Assembly: GCA_963930775.1 (NCBI GenBank)
Contig: OZ005699.1
Location: 3,865,501-3,929,500 of the forward strand
Direction: 5' to 3'
Length of the DNA stretch: 64,000 nt
From: Cliona cf. orientalis
Lineage: Eukaryota; Porifera; Demospongiae; Clionaida; Clionaidae
Made by a program: the position numbers and the translations under genes. Below are positions 53,517 to 64,000 of this stretch, piece by piece. The notes under the pieces are model-generated. The model ran no database searches, was not told the DNA's origin, and saw nothing but the letters and a program-made list of their open reading frames with translations. Each line of letters begins with the position of its first letter. The first letter of the stretch is position 1.

Positions 53517-54613
53517 CCAAGTCAGTGGGTACTAAGCCATACATGTGGATGTGGTCAATTAGGAACCATCTGGTGAAACCTAATCCATGCAGTGCATACC
53601 ACATCTCCCTGGATACCAGTAACACTAGCATCAACAACTTGCAACCGAAACTTACTAACTTACATCCCGGGCCACTCTAAATTAATTTATTGATTTTTAT
53701 CATGATAATTTTAACAATAATATATATTATAATAACATCATAGAGGCAGTAGCATAGGAAGCTATAGTATGAACGTTTCCAGGTACTGTCCCACATTCAA
53801 ACGGAGACACACTTCCAATGATCCCAGAATAAGTAGGCAGGTAGTAATTTTAGTTTTACAACAGGAAATGTTATAGCCTTGTCCCCAGATCCCTTCCCAG
53901 CATTTATACAGGAATAGGAATCGGAAATGTATCATAATGCATACACTACAGTAACTGAGTACTACAGATTTTCATACAGGATAGTATTTATTCTACTGAT
54001 GCATCCTAAAGTCCCCAGTAACAACTCTGCATAGCAAGCAATGTAATAGCTACATATAGTTATTAGCAGGATCATTTTAGGGGAATTGCAAGAACCACGT
54101 TTATTTGCCTCCTCTAGACAGAGCTATGTGACTGTGAGATTATGGTTAGGAATACATGTATACATACAGTGCTTTGCAACTTACTTGGTTTTGATAATCT
54201 GCAAAGAGAATAGACCACTACATCTATTAGCCATTAGCCTTAGTATGGTTTGTTGAAGACTTTACCTATAATCCTGGCACAATCTGAGACTTTTTGAGAC
54301 ATATGCATGCTATTCCTCAAAGACAATGTGATGTTGTAGCAGCCATGAATTTTATATCTTTTGTATTAGTGATTTATGTACTTTTTAGCTATACTCTATT
54401 CAGCTAGTTAGTAACAAAATAATTAATGAGCAGGATTACTATATTATACGCAAAGTATGCCGGAAAACTATAGTCTAATGAAAAGAGTATAGGTATAAGC
54501 ATAAAGTACTAGTCCACGTATCCCAATATGGATTGATGTATTTTGGCTAAGTGCTGGCTAGCTTGTGTGTATATTTTAAATACAGGCCGTGATGTGTGCA
54601 AGCAGATGTAAGC
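53517..54613. other. spacer upstream of the secreted-protein gene
   Basis: AT-rich. I see no exon or complete element; one isolated CAGTAGCATAGGAAG end occurs near 53747. Confidence 0.4.
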
Positions 54614-54801
54614 CTAAAGAAAATTAATGGATACTAATCCATCACCTTGGAATGCATTGTAGTTGCAATTGCCAGCTATTAAGCTTCTCACTGACTGCAC
54701 TGAAATTACTTCCTGAACATAAGTGCCTGATCCATGTTCGAAGTTAGCACTGACTTCCACTTCCACAAGACTATCACTAACATAGGAAACGCTGAGACCC
54801 A
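54614..54801 (-). CDS. orphan terminal exon of an unidentified gene
   Basis: Open stretch of 61 codons ending in TAG at 54616-54614, preceded by a plausible acceptor (aatatttgtag). Codon use looks like real exons, and the peptide alternates hydrophobic and polar residues (VSYVSDSLVEVEVSANF), suggesting beta strands. Upstream exons on the minus strand were not found, so it may be a fragment. Confidence 0.35.
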
Positions 54802-55019
54802 CTACAAATATTATTGACAGCTTTATACAAGTTTCCTGGGAGATATGACGTCATTTCTCAGGGCTAAGACAATTATTTTACTTGCACTTGTAACTACCAT
54901 GCATGATGGAATCAACTTTATTCATCTAGTGCAAATATCATCCTTGCATTTAGGCTAGGATCTGTAGTTAATTTACTATTACTGATCCAGAAAGCAGCAG
55001 AGAAGATCAAATCCAGATG

Positions 55020-55460
55020 TAGGAGAAGGATTAGGATTGTCTTATAACTCAAGCATGTACTCATTCAAAGATCCAGCATCACTAACTGATCAAAGCGATT
55101 CCCAGTCTATATCAAGATCATCAACTCCCGCCACAAAATCTTATATTGGGGCAAAGAAAAGGTGGTTCTGGATCCGCAACAGTCACTCCACCATCTAGGC
55201 TGGGAAATAACCAGTCAGAAGCTGTTGGATCTTACCGTCTTGCAGACATGCTAGATCGCCAGAACAATCTAATTTTAGAACTACTTAGTAAACACGAGCA
55301 ACTCTCTATGTCATTTCAGGAGGTATGGAGTTAACTGCGGGAGACAAAAGAGATTGTAGGAAAAAATGGTGCAAAAGAATAAGGCCACTTCAAGCAAGGA
55401 TGAGGTCCGCAAGAAAATGAAAAGAAAGTACCCCTCTTCATTAACGGTGAGTATACAGTA
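55020..55460 (+). pseudogene. frameshifted coding-like remnant
   Basis: A serine-rich stretch (YSFKDPASLTDQSDSQSISR) is open from about 55030, then the likely frame shifts near 55155 to one with SRLGNNQSEAVGSYRLADML and LILELLSKHEQLSMSFQE. A further shift or intron leads to SKDEVRKKMKRKYPSSLT. The pieces read as one basic, helical protein broken by shifts. No family recognised; a decayed transposon or retrocopied gene is possible. Confidence 0.35.
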
Positions 55461-55530
55461 TCACCTAGTGTTTATTTCAGGATTTCACTCAAGAGAGGGC
55501 AAACACATAGCAGTAAACTTCATGGGAGAG

Positions 55531-55583
55531 GGGGGTGGTGGTGGCGAAAGCACGCCTACCCCCCCCCCCCCCCCCCCCCCCCC
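55531..55583. repeat. G-rich then C-run low-complexity tract
   Basis: GGGGGGTGGTGGTGGCG followed by a C run of about 25. Short ORFs with proline or glycine runs here are artefacts of the homopolymer. Confidence 0.8.
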
Positions 55584-57005
55584 AAATATTGTAGGCTTGT
55601 GGTATGCAAATTATTAATGGTGTACATTGCCTCAAAGGAAAGATTATTAAAATACATGAAGGTTCAGACAAGAAGTTGAATCCTTCATTGAGGTAAAATA
55701 ATAATATTATTATGCTGTTGCTACCATTAAGATACTCTTGTGCTTTCCAGTGGGGTATAACAAACCAAGGGCTTATGGACCCCGCGGTCTGATCATGAGT
55801 ATATGTTTAGTCTCATGGCCAGCCCCTTCTAGACACCTCGCAAGAAAGGGTCTGGGAAGTCATGCACAAGCGGCTGGTCTCTGTTTAGGAATTTTCAGGT
55901 GCCAATTTATTATGTGCAAGGTCATGACCAGTCAAGAAGGCATCTTAGTATACGCTGGATGTGTACAATTCCCCAGGCTCTTTCTCGTGCATGGGGTGTG
56001 TCAAAAGGGCTGGGCATGAGATCAATACATTCCTGTTTACCCAGCAAATCCAACAGTGATTTGTAACTAATTATATATTAACAGCTGCTGTCTGGGGTAT
56101 AATATTGATGATTTGTACTATTTTCAACTAGATACAAATTTTACCAGTGCGTATACAGTTACGTGCCCTCTTCATCTATACGCCCTTGACCAAATTAATT
56201 TGCTATTTCACTGAGGATTCGTATGTTTAAACAATAGACTCTAGGATCATAATTATTATTATTATTATGAATATTCAGTGGTCTCAATATTGTATGACAT
56301 GTACAGTACTCTCAGTGTCTATATTTACCAAATTTAACGTATAGTTCCTGTGATGCTTACAATATGGGAGTCAAAGAAGAGATATGATACAGGGGACGTA
56401 CTCTGATTATACTGATGATCAAGTTAAACGTAAGTTACTACACAATGTGTGATATTAAGCCAAAAATTAATGTCCAGCTATAATTATGTTTAACTGTATC
56501 TATAGACAACTTTTAGTACGTCTGCACATAATTATTATATTGGACATGCAGTAGCCATAAAGAGGCTATATTATGAAAGCCAGAGAAGGACTGTTCTTAA
56601 CCCCAGGCCCGAGAACATCGAGTGAACTCAACTGAATGACCTAAACAAGAAGTCCTCCGTATCTACCTCCTCTGATATGTAGTACAGATTCAAGGAGTCG
56701 CACTTTTTTCATAGTTTGTCAGGGACAAACGTGCTCCTCCTTGCATACAGCTATTTACATGCATGGTATAATAGTATGATAACTTTTGTTCTATAGGTTA
56801 GCAAATATACAGACGAACCCTTTCTCATCGAGCTCTGTAGGGGAATGAGACAAAAGTCATAAGCTAATTATGATTGTGATGAATAATGATTAATATTGTT
56901 TTGTTCAATTTAGTTCAGTTAATTTTCCTTGTTACATGTATGGGCAAAAGATGATGGATTAGTGATGTCAGAAATTGTGTTGTACTATTAAATTTTACTC
57001 TTTTT

Positions 57006-57275
57006 TCATTCAGGCTTCAGTGCCCAGTTAGAGGTGTCAGGTGGAGGCAGCACTGTAGAAGGCTGAGCTACAATCACATGCTCCACTCTGTCAGGGACAA
57101 AATTCTTCTTGGACTTTGCAGCTTCCAGGGCAAAAGTATCCAGCTTCTCCACCAATTGATCTAACTCCGTGTACAATAGAAATAAATGTATCATCAGATT
57201 CTGCAAGTGTGTATGCATGTGCATGTGTATTGAGCAACCACACTTACTCTCTGAGCGCCAGGGGGAGCTTTTTCA
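57006..57275 (-). CDS. last two exons of an unidentified gene
   Basis: Exon 57164-57006 (53 codons, stop TGA at 57008-57006) encodes LDQLVEKLDTFALEAAKSKK, then NFVPDRVEHVIVAQP and a proline-rich tail with DTSNWALKPE. A 28-nt exon, 57275-57248, encodes EKAPPGAQR and joins it in phase 0 (donor GTAAGT). The helix-plus-Pro tail looks genuinely coding. Upstream exons would lie beyond 57.3 kb, where only repeats were recognised, so the gene may be broken or have long introns. Confidence 0.45.
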
Positions 57276-57294
57276 CTAAGATTTTCCCATTACC

Positions 57295-57600
57295 ATAATA
57301 ATGTGTATCATGAACTCTACACATGTACACACCAATATAAAAATATTAATGTCATGGTATGAAATGTTTTATATATTCCAGGATTTAAGATGAGGATTTC
57401 TAATAGAAATAGTTAAACCACACCACTGGTTACTTAATAGTTAGTGGCAAAAATGCGACAATCCTCTATAAGATCATGGCTATGTTAGGTATGGTTGATA
57501 GGCACATATTATTATTATTATAGCAGATAAGAACTCGCTCTCCTTAGCCACAACAATGCTGCCAACACATAGAAGATCAGAGTGGAGGTATGCAATCTCT
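57295..57600. repeat. direct repeat of 48700-48990
   Basis: Second copy of the repeat with TCCAGGATTTAAGA and GAACTCGCTCTCCTTAGCCA. It begins just 20 bp from the short exon at 57248-57275. Confidence 0.7.
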
Positions 57601-57609
57601 ATAATGAAT

Positions 57610-58192
57610 GCAAAGGAGCTCGAGTACAGAACCGTCACTGCTACACACATGCATGACTCATGCACGTGTAGATCTATAGCATGCATCAATGTGCATGCCT
57701 GCTCAAATATCAGGAGTATTGAACTAGCTACATACCCTGCACCTGAACAGGGTTCTGGTACTCAGGTGTTTTTTCAGTGTCAGTGCATGATACAGGCGTA
57801 GGGGGAAGGCACTTGGCTATGTCACTATATTAACTGAAAGCCCCTGTGACTACTTAAACTGAAGTATGCACTTGAGAGCCACTGCCTGTTTACACTGTCA
57901 CTGCATTGACAACTGACCAGCAAAGCACAGAATGGCAATCAGTCATGTAGCTGAGGGTAGGTGCCATGTAAACACAGACTGGCAACAGCTGCACACTACT
58001 ACGAGACTGGGCAGGACTTAACGTGACCACTCTTCCTTGATGCTGGTAAACCTCGGATGCATACTTTCTCTCAGACGACCCTTACAGATGGACGGACGGA
58101 CGGACGGACAGACAGACAGACGGACGGACGGACGGACAAAAAATTGCCAAACGATTGCAGTAACCCTCTGCCTACGCTTTGCGGTGAGGGTT
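57610..58192. repeat. repeat with GACG-type microsatellite, copy 2
   Basis: Direct repeat of 13690-14226, with a longer GACG/GACA tract (58090-58138) before the shared ending GCCTACGCTTTGCGGTGAGG and GTTAA. A shorter relative with GACA/CACA units and a similar AGGGTTAA end is at 25575-25649. Confidence 0.78.
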
Positions 58193-59629
58193 AATTAGAC
58201 TCTACTTGTCACAAATACTGTGATTTGATTGGTTAAAAACAAGGGTTCTAAGTTACTTAGAACCCTTCTACTTAGAATCTATCTACTTAGAAAGCCTAGT
58301 TCTTTAGGCAACAACATACAAGAAGTTACTAAGCAACAGCATGCTACAAGTTAGACACTTCAGCAAATGGGATCTACAGTCTTTAGAATACTTCAGACAC
58401 TTATAAAACCCTCAGGCTTTCCCTTCGGGATTTTATATTAGTGTCTTCAATATTCTAAATCCTGTAGATCCCTTGGCTTCAGTATCTAACTTATATTTAG
58501 TGCGGGAGGTGGCACAAGATCATAGACACCAACGTAAAGGGGGAGGAGCTAGAGGATGGAGAGAACAGTTGTATAATCCAAGAAATGTATTCATTGTCTA
58601 ATATGGGTCACAATATCATTGATCGATCGTTCATTACCCTTGGTAGTTGCCCACAAGTACAGGTATTGCATCGCTTTCACCAGGAGCCTTGCCAAATTTA
58701 GGCAATTATGGAGTCATACTAGTGATGACTCAGACCTTAGCTGAAAATTTGAAACACTTGAGCATACATAATTACCCTGCGTGTGCATGCACAGCAAGAT
58801 TTATAGGCACCTGAGTGACTCATAAGCACAGAGAATCCATCGGAATTGTCGATAAAATGGCTCAATTATGTTTGGTAAATTTCTGACCACACCTATTAAC
58901 CCTACCCACATCAGTCCATGTGCTTTCTGCTAATGCGCACAACTATGTAAGTAAAAATCGTCAACAGGCACTAGATCTATAGAGCAGTACATGCTCTACA
59001 CAGCTCTAGTTATTGAGCACATACTGGCAATGGAGTGATGCCAGAACTTTAGCTAGGTAAAGGGTTGCTAATTAATAGAAAGATTGAAGTTCAAATTATC
59101 ACAGAGAACACGTTCTGAACTTGGCTAGCAACTCAACTCGAGGTTTTCGGCCAAATCTTGGGATACGATAAGTTCTAAGTTAACTGTCTTCTAACCTGCT
59201 CTTTATATAGTAGCTGGTAGTTTGTAGCTAAGGGGTGCTGGATAAGGCTGTTCTAGGACTAACAACATTATGTCATCTAGGCCAAGAGCAGAAGGGGGAG
59301 GTGATTGAGCACCCTGAGCTTCTGCTTGCCTAAATCGTAATATATAGCAGAGGTGTAGCCAGGATTTAGGTAAGAAGGTGCTGGACCATGCATGCAAAGC
59401 GTGCACGTGAAATTTTAAGCCACACCCACTTCTTAACCAGTAAGATCGAAGTTCAATTTGTCACAGAGAACATGTTCTGGACGTAGCTAGCTCAAGGTTT
59501 TTGGCCAAACCTTGGGATAAGATAAGATTCCAACTGTCTTATAGCAGTTATTTTGTAGTAGTAGATGACAGTTTGGAGTAGCTAAGGGGTGCTGGATGAG
59601 GCTGCTGCTCTATGGACCTATGTCAATTA

Positions 59630-59848
59630 CCGTATTTCTTCAAAAAATTCGGCCCTTCTAATAATTCGGCACCCTTTACCGAATGATTGAAAATAGTCTC
59701 TAATTTTCGGCAAAGGTCGCCACGCGTATATGCTATAAACGGGAATAGAATGTGCACGCAGGCAGAATGTTGAATGTTAACCTCTAAAAATTCGGCGAAG
59801 CTAAAGCAATATTATTATTTTCATGCCAAATTTTTAGAAGAAATACAG
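59630..59848. mobile_element. TA-flanked CCGTATTTCTTC element with empty site
   Basis: 219 bp. Ends CCGTATTTCTTCAAAAAATT and the inverted AATTTTTAGAAGAAATACAG. The block 1 sequence TGTCAATTAGTCCAAG (about 50602) is the uninterrupted site, so the duplication is exactly TA. Body rich in AATTCGGC units. Confidence 0.93.
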
Positions 59849-60227
59849 TAGTCCAAGAGCAGAAAGGGGGTGCTCGCGCACCCTGAGCACCCCCTCCCCT
59901 GGCTACGCCACTGATAGCAGTGACTGAGGTAGAGTTGTAGTAGTCATGATCGTCCACTTGCTCTACCCATGCACTAGTCTGGGGTACCAGCCCCTTCGCA
60001 AGAGAGAGGAAGGGCCTGGTAACATCACTATACTACGCTTGTGCAACTGGAATGCTGTGAATGTAATTTTTAATACATTGTGGACTGCAACTTAAGTGGC
60101 TGCTAATCAAAATCATCGCGTACTCACCAGTGATCATAGCACTAATTGTACCATGGTTGTAAATTCTGACCAATCAGATTTCTCCATAATATGAGGTTGA
60201 TAAATCACTTATCAAACCTTGTATTTA

Positions 60228-60643
60228 TCGTATTTATTCGAATAGTAGCCACGGCTACTATTAATTTCAGCCTTGCTGGAGTGCAGCTACTAATCGAGGG
60301 CGGCTCTTATTCGAGGACGGCTTTTATTTATTTTGGAGGGATACCTTTGCACCAATCCGGTTGTATTTTATTGTGATAGACTAGTTTTTCAGGACTACCT
60401 TTCAAATATTTGAGATAAAAACTGCAGCAGAACCAAGCCAGGGACATTTTCTATCATGCTTTTGCCTCAAACTGACAATCCTCTCATGGCGTGCAAACAT
60501 GGCCACACCCACTTAATTGTGTTCACGCACGCGTGCGGCTACTATTCGAGGTTGGCTACTATTTCTTTGGCGGAGCTCCAGATGTGACTGCTATTCGAGG
60601 GCGGCTACTATTCAGGGTGCAGCTTCTATTCGAATAAATACGG
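60228..60643. mobile_element. TA-flanked element of CTATTCGA units
   Basis: 416 bp. Ends TCGTATTTATTCGAATAGTA and TATTCGAATAAATACGG with TA flanks. Built of GGCTACTATTCGAGG-type units in both orientations. Related remnants at 20020-20365 and 26080-26185. Confidence 0.82.
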
Positions 60644-60774
60644 TATGTACAAGGTCTGATAACTACCTCAGGGCACATGAGTAGGACTGTACTGCCACTA
60701 CGCAATTTCATTGTGATAGTACTCTGCATATGGTGAGGTTGAAGGTTAATTGCCATTAGTGGGCAGAGTGATTG

Positions 60775-60966
60775 CAGGGGCGTAGCCAGGATTTTAGGTA
60801 AGGGGGTGCTGGACTACGTATACGCGCGCAAAGCGCGTGCGCAAAATTTTAAGCCACGCCCACTTATTAATCATTTAGGTCAAAGTTCAAATAGACTATG
60901 TCAACTAGTCCAAGAGCTGAAGGGGGTGCTTGAGCACCCTGAGCACCCCCCCTGGCTACGCCACTG
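60775..60966. mobile_element. short CAGGGGCGTAGCCAGG element
   Basis: 192 bp. Ends CAGGGGCGTAGCCAGG and CCTGGCTACGCCACTG. Flanks GATTG and AATTG differ by one base. It carries GCGCGCAAAGCGCGTGCGCA and CACCCTGAGCACCCCC. An internal deletion derivative of the 50-kb type. Confidence 0.85.
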
Positions 60967-61118
60967 AATTGGATGCTGAGTCGGCGAATCTTGGAGCTCG
61001 AGCAGCTGTGGAGGCTAGGAAGGCACATTTTGTGAAGTTTAACACTGCACTGGCCAACAAGAAAGCCATCGCTATGCAAGTTCAAAGCATCTTAGCCTTC
61101 TTGAAGGCCTGGCCATGA
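60967..61118 (+). other. coding-like stretch, possible captured exon
   Basis: Open frame of about 50 codons after the element, ending at TGA 61116-61118: ELDAESANLGARAAVEARKA, then a helix ending SILAFLKAWP. It is alanine-rich, likely helical, with exon-like codon use. Family unknown; it sits inside a mobile composite, so a captured host exon is one reading and chance is another. Confidence 0.3.
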
Positions 61119-61653
61119 GCTGATGGTAGGTGTATCAAATACTAGACGGCTTTCACGGTCATGACGATTCGAAATTTTTATTTTGCTGTGTTGCTGGGTG
61201 CTGCTTGAGCCAACTTTTATAGCCAGCGCTGTCGTTGCTACCGTGAGCATGCATCGTCAGGGCCACCGTAGCCCATGGTACAAGTCCGTTATATACATGT
61301 ACCTCGGTTCGGTCTCTATGCGATTTACACAGCCTCGGGCAACGTTATGTAAATAGCGTAGAGACCTGCACCTCGGTATATAACCTATACTTACTGGTGC
61401 GATTCAAAGCCGCTTTTGCATTGTGCGAGCAAGTATTGCACATGGCAAAGATGTCGGTCACACACTACACCACACTCTACTATGATCTGATTGGTCATAT
61501 CCACATTCATAAACACAACACAGGTATAGCAATGTTACCAGACCCTTCCTCTCTCTCACGAAGGGGCTAGTACCCCAGACTAACCCATGCACTGGCTCAT
61601 CTTGCGCATACGTTGTTAAATGGTAAGCACCCAGTACAAATCACAACTACATA

Positions 61654-62182
61654 CCGTATTTCCTTGATTAAACGCCCGGGCATTTATTTATTAACAGAGT
61701 TCTTTGACCCGGCGTTAAAACAGGGCCAGCGTTAAATCGGGGCCGGCGTTTAATGTTTATGTTCTTCGCACGTGCTAAACCGCAGCTGGTACTGGTCGAC
61801 GAAATCATATGTATTAATAGCAGAATGGCAAGCCAGGGCAGCGTTAGCAAGGACAGGCACGAGGAAGCCAGCGTTATTCGTGGGCATCATGTATACAAGA
61901 GCGTGTGGACTCCTGAGGTAGGCGAAGAGCTGAGTCTTGTAACCGAAGACGGCAATGAACATGACAAGTAGCTATGCTGTCGTTGTAATAAAGACTAGAC
62001 TAGCATATCGCCACACCCACAAGTGTATACGTGGCCCTGTTTGCTTCGCACCACGCCCACTCCGTAATGACGCGGCGTTTATTTGAGGCCCGGTGTTTAT
62101 TACGTACACAGCGCCTTATACCCCCGGCGTATAAACGGGGCCTGTGTTTATTCGAGGGAGGCGTTTATTCGAGGAAATATGG
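61654..62182. mobile_element. TA-flanked CCGTATTTCCTTG element
   Basis: 529 bp. Ends CCGTATTTCCTTGATTAAAC and the inverted CGAGGAAATATGG, TA on both sides, absent from block 1. Subterminal GGCGTTTA / TAAACGCC units are repeated in both orientations. Confidence 0.85.
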
Positions 62183-62345
62183 TATTAGTAAAGCATAAGG
62201 AAATACTATACAAAAAACCACAAAAATGCGCATTAATTATTGCATTTCAACAGATCAAATAAAGATACTGTTGCTTTTCCGGATGCTCACGCAAGACTAA
62301 TGCTGATCCAGCACTTCATGATGCCTCTACCCACTTACCTGGCTA

Positions 62346-62349
62346 CCTA
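62346..62349. other. right boundary of block homology
   Basis: Block 1 continues as TTTCTATGTACAT after GGCTACC, while block 2 resumes TCTATGTACAT only after the element 62350-62749 and is then cut by the TTAA element. Confidence 0.6.
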
Positions 62350-62749
62350 CCGTATGGCGGGTAATTTCTTGGGATGCTAATTTTTGTTATTTCATGGTGA
62401 CTTGGCAGTCACGAAATCCCCCCCCCCCCACGAAAATCAATGCCTACAGTGATATGCACGATATCATGACAGCACGGCTAACACTTCCCAGTATTAGCAA
62501 GCAACAGTAGCCATTGTCATCCACCTGATAGCGTCTTCGACACTAACATCCTTCTATCTCATGCTATTTGTCCAAATCTCTGTAGGTATGGCTTAGTAAC
62601 AAAGAAGATTTTGAGCGCGTGTATCAATTACATCATCACTTAAGCAGCAGTGCCATGCCCCTGGACTGGTTGCTATCACGAAATTTAAAATCATGAAATT
62701 AATTTTGAGGGCCTTTTCGGACTTTCCACGAAAATTATCCGCCATATGT
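62350..62749. mobile_element. TA-flanked CCGTATGGCGGG element
   Basis: 400 bp. Ends CCGTATGGCGGGTAATTT and AAAATTATCCGCCATATG, TA flanks. It lies between the end of block 2 and the TTAA element. Confidence 0.8.
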
Positions 62750-62765
62750 TATCTATGTACATTAA

Positions 62766-64000
62766 GGTACCATTAAATTGCGTGGGCGTGAGGTGGGGGA
62801 TATGACACCTAAACCACATCAAAGTCATTAGTGAGGTGCATGTTGTGTAACCACGCCCTTTTAATTGCACAGGTCTCAGGGGTGTGGCTGCTAGAGCCGG
62901 AAGTGTTCATTTAATATCCTCCATGGACCGGAAGCCGAGCCGGAAGGGAGGGGCCAGGCCACGCCCAAAACAGCCCCACCCTGTTCCCCAAGGACCACCA
63001 TTCTCAATCAAGTGCCTACTAACCACCGGATGTCCACCGGAAGCCCACAATCAATCCCAATTAAAACACACAGCTTCCTCAAGGCCAAAACACACACAAA
63101 CACTTGGAGGCCGTTCTGCCACACCGCCCACGCAAGAGCTCACCTCATTTCCTGTGTGGGCGGAGTAACAACACGTCATCGCAACCACATCCGCTTCAAA
63201 CCGTCGTCAGCTTCCGTCCAGCCGTACGGGCCCCTCGATCGCACCGCCGTACAGTGCCTCATTAACAGACATGGCCTCACCTTTGACCTCCTGCCACGCC
63301 CCCAAAGCCTCCTCGCGGGGTTCAAAGGTCACCACCGCTTCCGGGACACGCCCACCTATCGCCGAGGCCAAGTCCCAGGCGCCGATGTCCAAGCACTGGC
63401 CCGTGAAGCCACGCCCAATCGGAAGCAATAAAACCTGCATTAACGCACACGCACACACTCCACACAGTGCCAGGAACACGCCCACATGCTTAATTAGGCC
63501 TAATAAGCTTTTTTTTTTTTTTTTTTTTTTTTCAAGGCGACCAGAACACTAAGCAGAAAAAAAAATTGTCCAAAAACCACCATATAATCGAGCTGGGTGC
63601 ATAGTGGAACCATACAATGCAAGCAGGCAGCCTAAATTTCAATTTTGTCAAAAAATTGGTAAAGGTCGTCACGTTCATGTGCGCGCGTGGCCCCGCCCCT
63701 CACGTAGCGCGTGGGCGGAAACATTGCAAACGCATGGCTTCCCTGTACAAACATATGGGGAAACTTCAAAGGGCCGTAACTTTAATTCTAAGGCGTGAAT
63801 CAAAATTCCTGAAGGTCAAATCTCTGCATTTGATCCATTCTGCGCGCCGGTGCAAAAATTATGTCCCCAAGTGCTCCCAGTTCCCCCCTGAATTAATTAA
63901 TTAAAAATCTTTTTTTTTTTTCAAGGAGACCACACACTAAGCAGAAAAAAATTGTCCAGAAACCACCACATAGTTCTTAGTAGACCCATACAATGAAGGC
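62766..64000. mobile_element. TTAA-flanked GGTACC element, copy 2 (runs off window)
   Basis: Preceded by TTAA at 62762-62765. Starts GGTACCATTAAATTGCGTGG and follows copy 1 (1902-3326) closely through about 63880. It then repeats an internal unit (T run, CAAGGAGACCAC, ACTAAGCAG) that copy 1 has only once in this orientation. Its right end is outside the window. Confidence 0.88.

Larger units (their letters stand above)
60147..61393. mobile_element. composite insertion in block 2
   Basis: About 1.25 kb absent from block 1, where CACTAATT joins ACTGGTGCG directly. Its outer parts resemble the repeat module seen at 9550-9900 and 58206-58498 (right end with GTAGAGACCT and CTCGGT). It contains the elements 60228-60643 and 60775-60966 and a coding-like stretch. 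Confidence 0.7.
58499..62345. repeat. duplicated block, copy 2, with four insertions inside and two at its edge
   Basis: Colinear with 49362-51640 but expanded by insertions at 59630-59848, about 60147-61393 and 61654-62182, with 62350-62749 and the TTAA element following at its right edge. It lacks the 51306-51581 element. The comparison gives insertion sites at base-pair resolution. Confidence 0.85.

Noticed and set aside
55499-55617. Gly/Pro-rich ORFs around the C run
   Set aside because: Caused by GGT/CCC low-complexity sequence on both strands.

Overview
The window looks like a contig from the nuclear genome of a marine invertebrate, most probably a demosponge; the taxon is an inference. 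The DNA is AT-rich, genes are split by introns with standard GT-AG sites, and the two largest genes are animal-type (SWGTRE-containing) chitin synthases. No bacterial operons, CRISPR arrays or rRNA were seen. Every confident gene is on the minus strand.

Layout, left to right. (1) 1-7635: 5' part of a chitin synthase gene (chs-A); its 3' part lies beyond the left edge. (2) 8035-33577: a second, apparently complete chitin synthase (chs-B). I rebuilt ten exons whose splice phases all agree and whose lengths sum to 4635 nt (1544 residues). It has an N-terminal membrane region, a family 2 glycosyltransferase core (DADID, EDRW, QRRRW), a membrane bundle with SWGTRE, a coiled coil, two tandem SAM domains, and the C-terminal FWK block with two membrane helices. 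Only about 400 bp separate the 3' end of chs-B from the 5' end of chs-A, and their first three introns have the same positions and phases, so they are a tandem duplicate pair. (3) 34797-40165: eight to nine small exons of a TPR protein that aligns with the mitochondrial complex III factor TTC19. (4) 52428-53405: a three-exon gene for a small cysteine-containing secreted protein, with a TATA box. (5) 54.6-57.3 kb and near 61 kb: orphan coding-like exons that I cannot name.

Most other sequence is transposon-derived. There is a decayed hAT-type transposase on the plus strand inside intron 1 of chs-B. There are many small non-autonomous elements in at least three mechanistic classes: elements with ends near CAGnGGCGTAG and 5-bp target duplications (six exact cases, three backed by an uninterrupted counterpart in the same window); elements beginning CCGTA flanked by TA (about a dozen, with otherwise unrelated bodies); and a 1.4-kb element flanked by TTAA present at both ends of the window. 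A 2.3-kb block at 49.4-51.6 kb is repeated at 58.5-62.3 kb, where it has gathered five later insertions.

Functionally, the chitin synthases are processive membrane enzymes that would make chitin at the plasma membrane. The SAM pair in chs-B suggests a self-associating or scaffolded synthase complex. Nothing suggests that the TTC19-like and secreted genes work in the same pathway.
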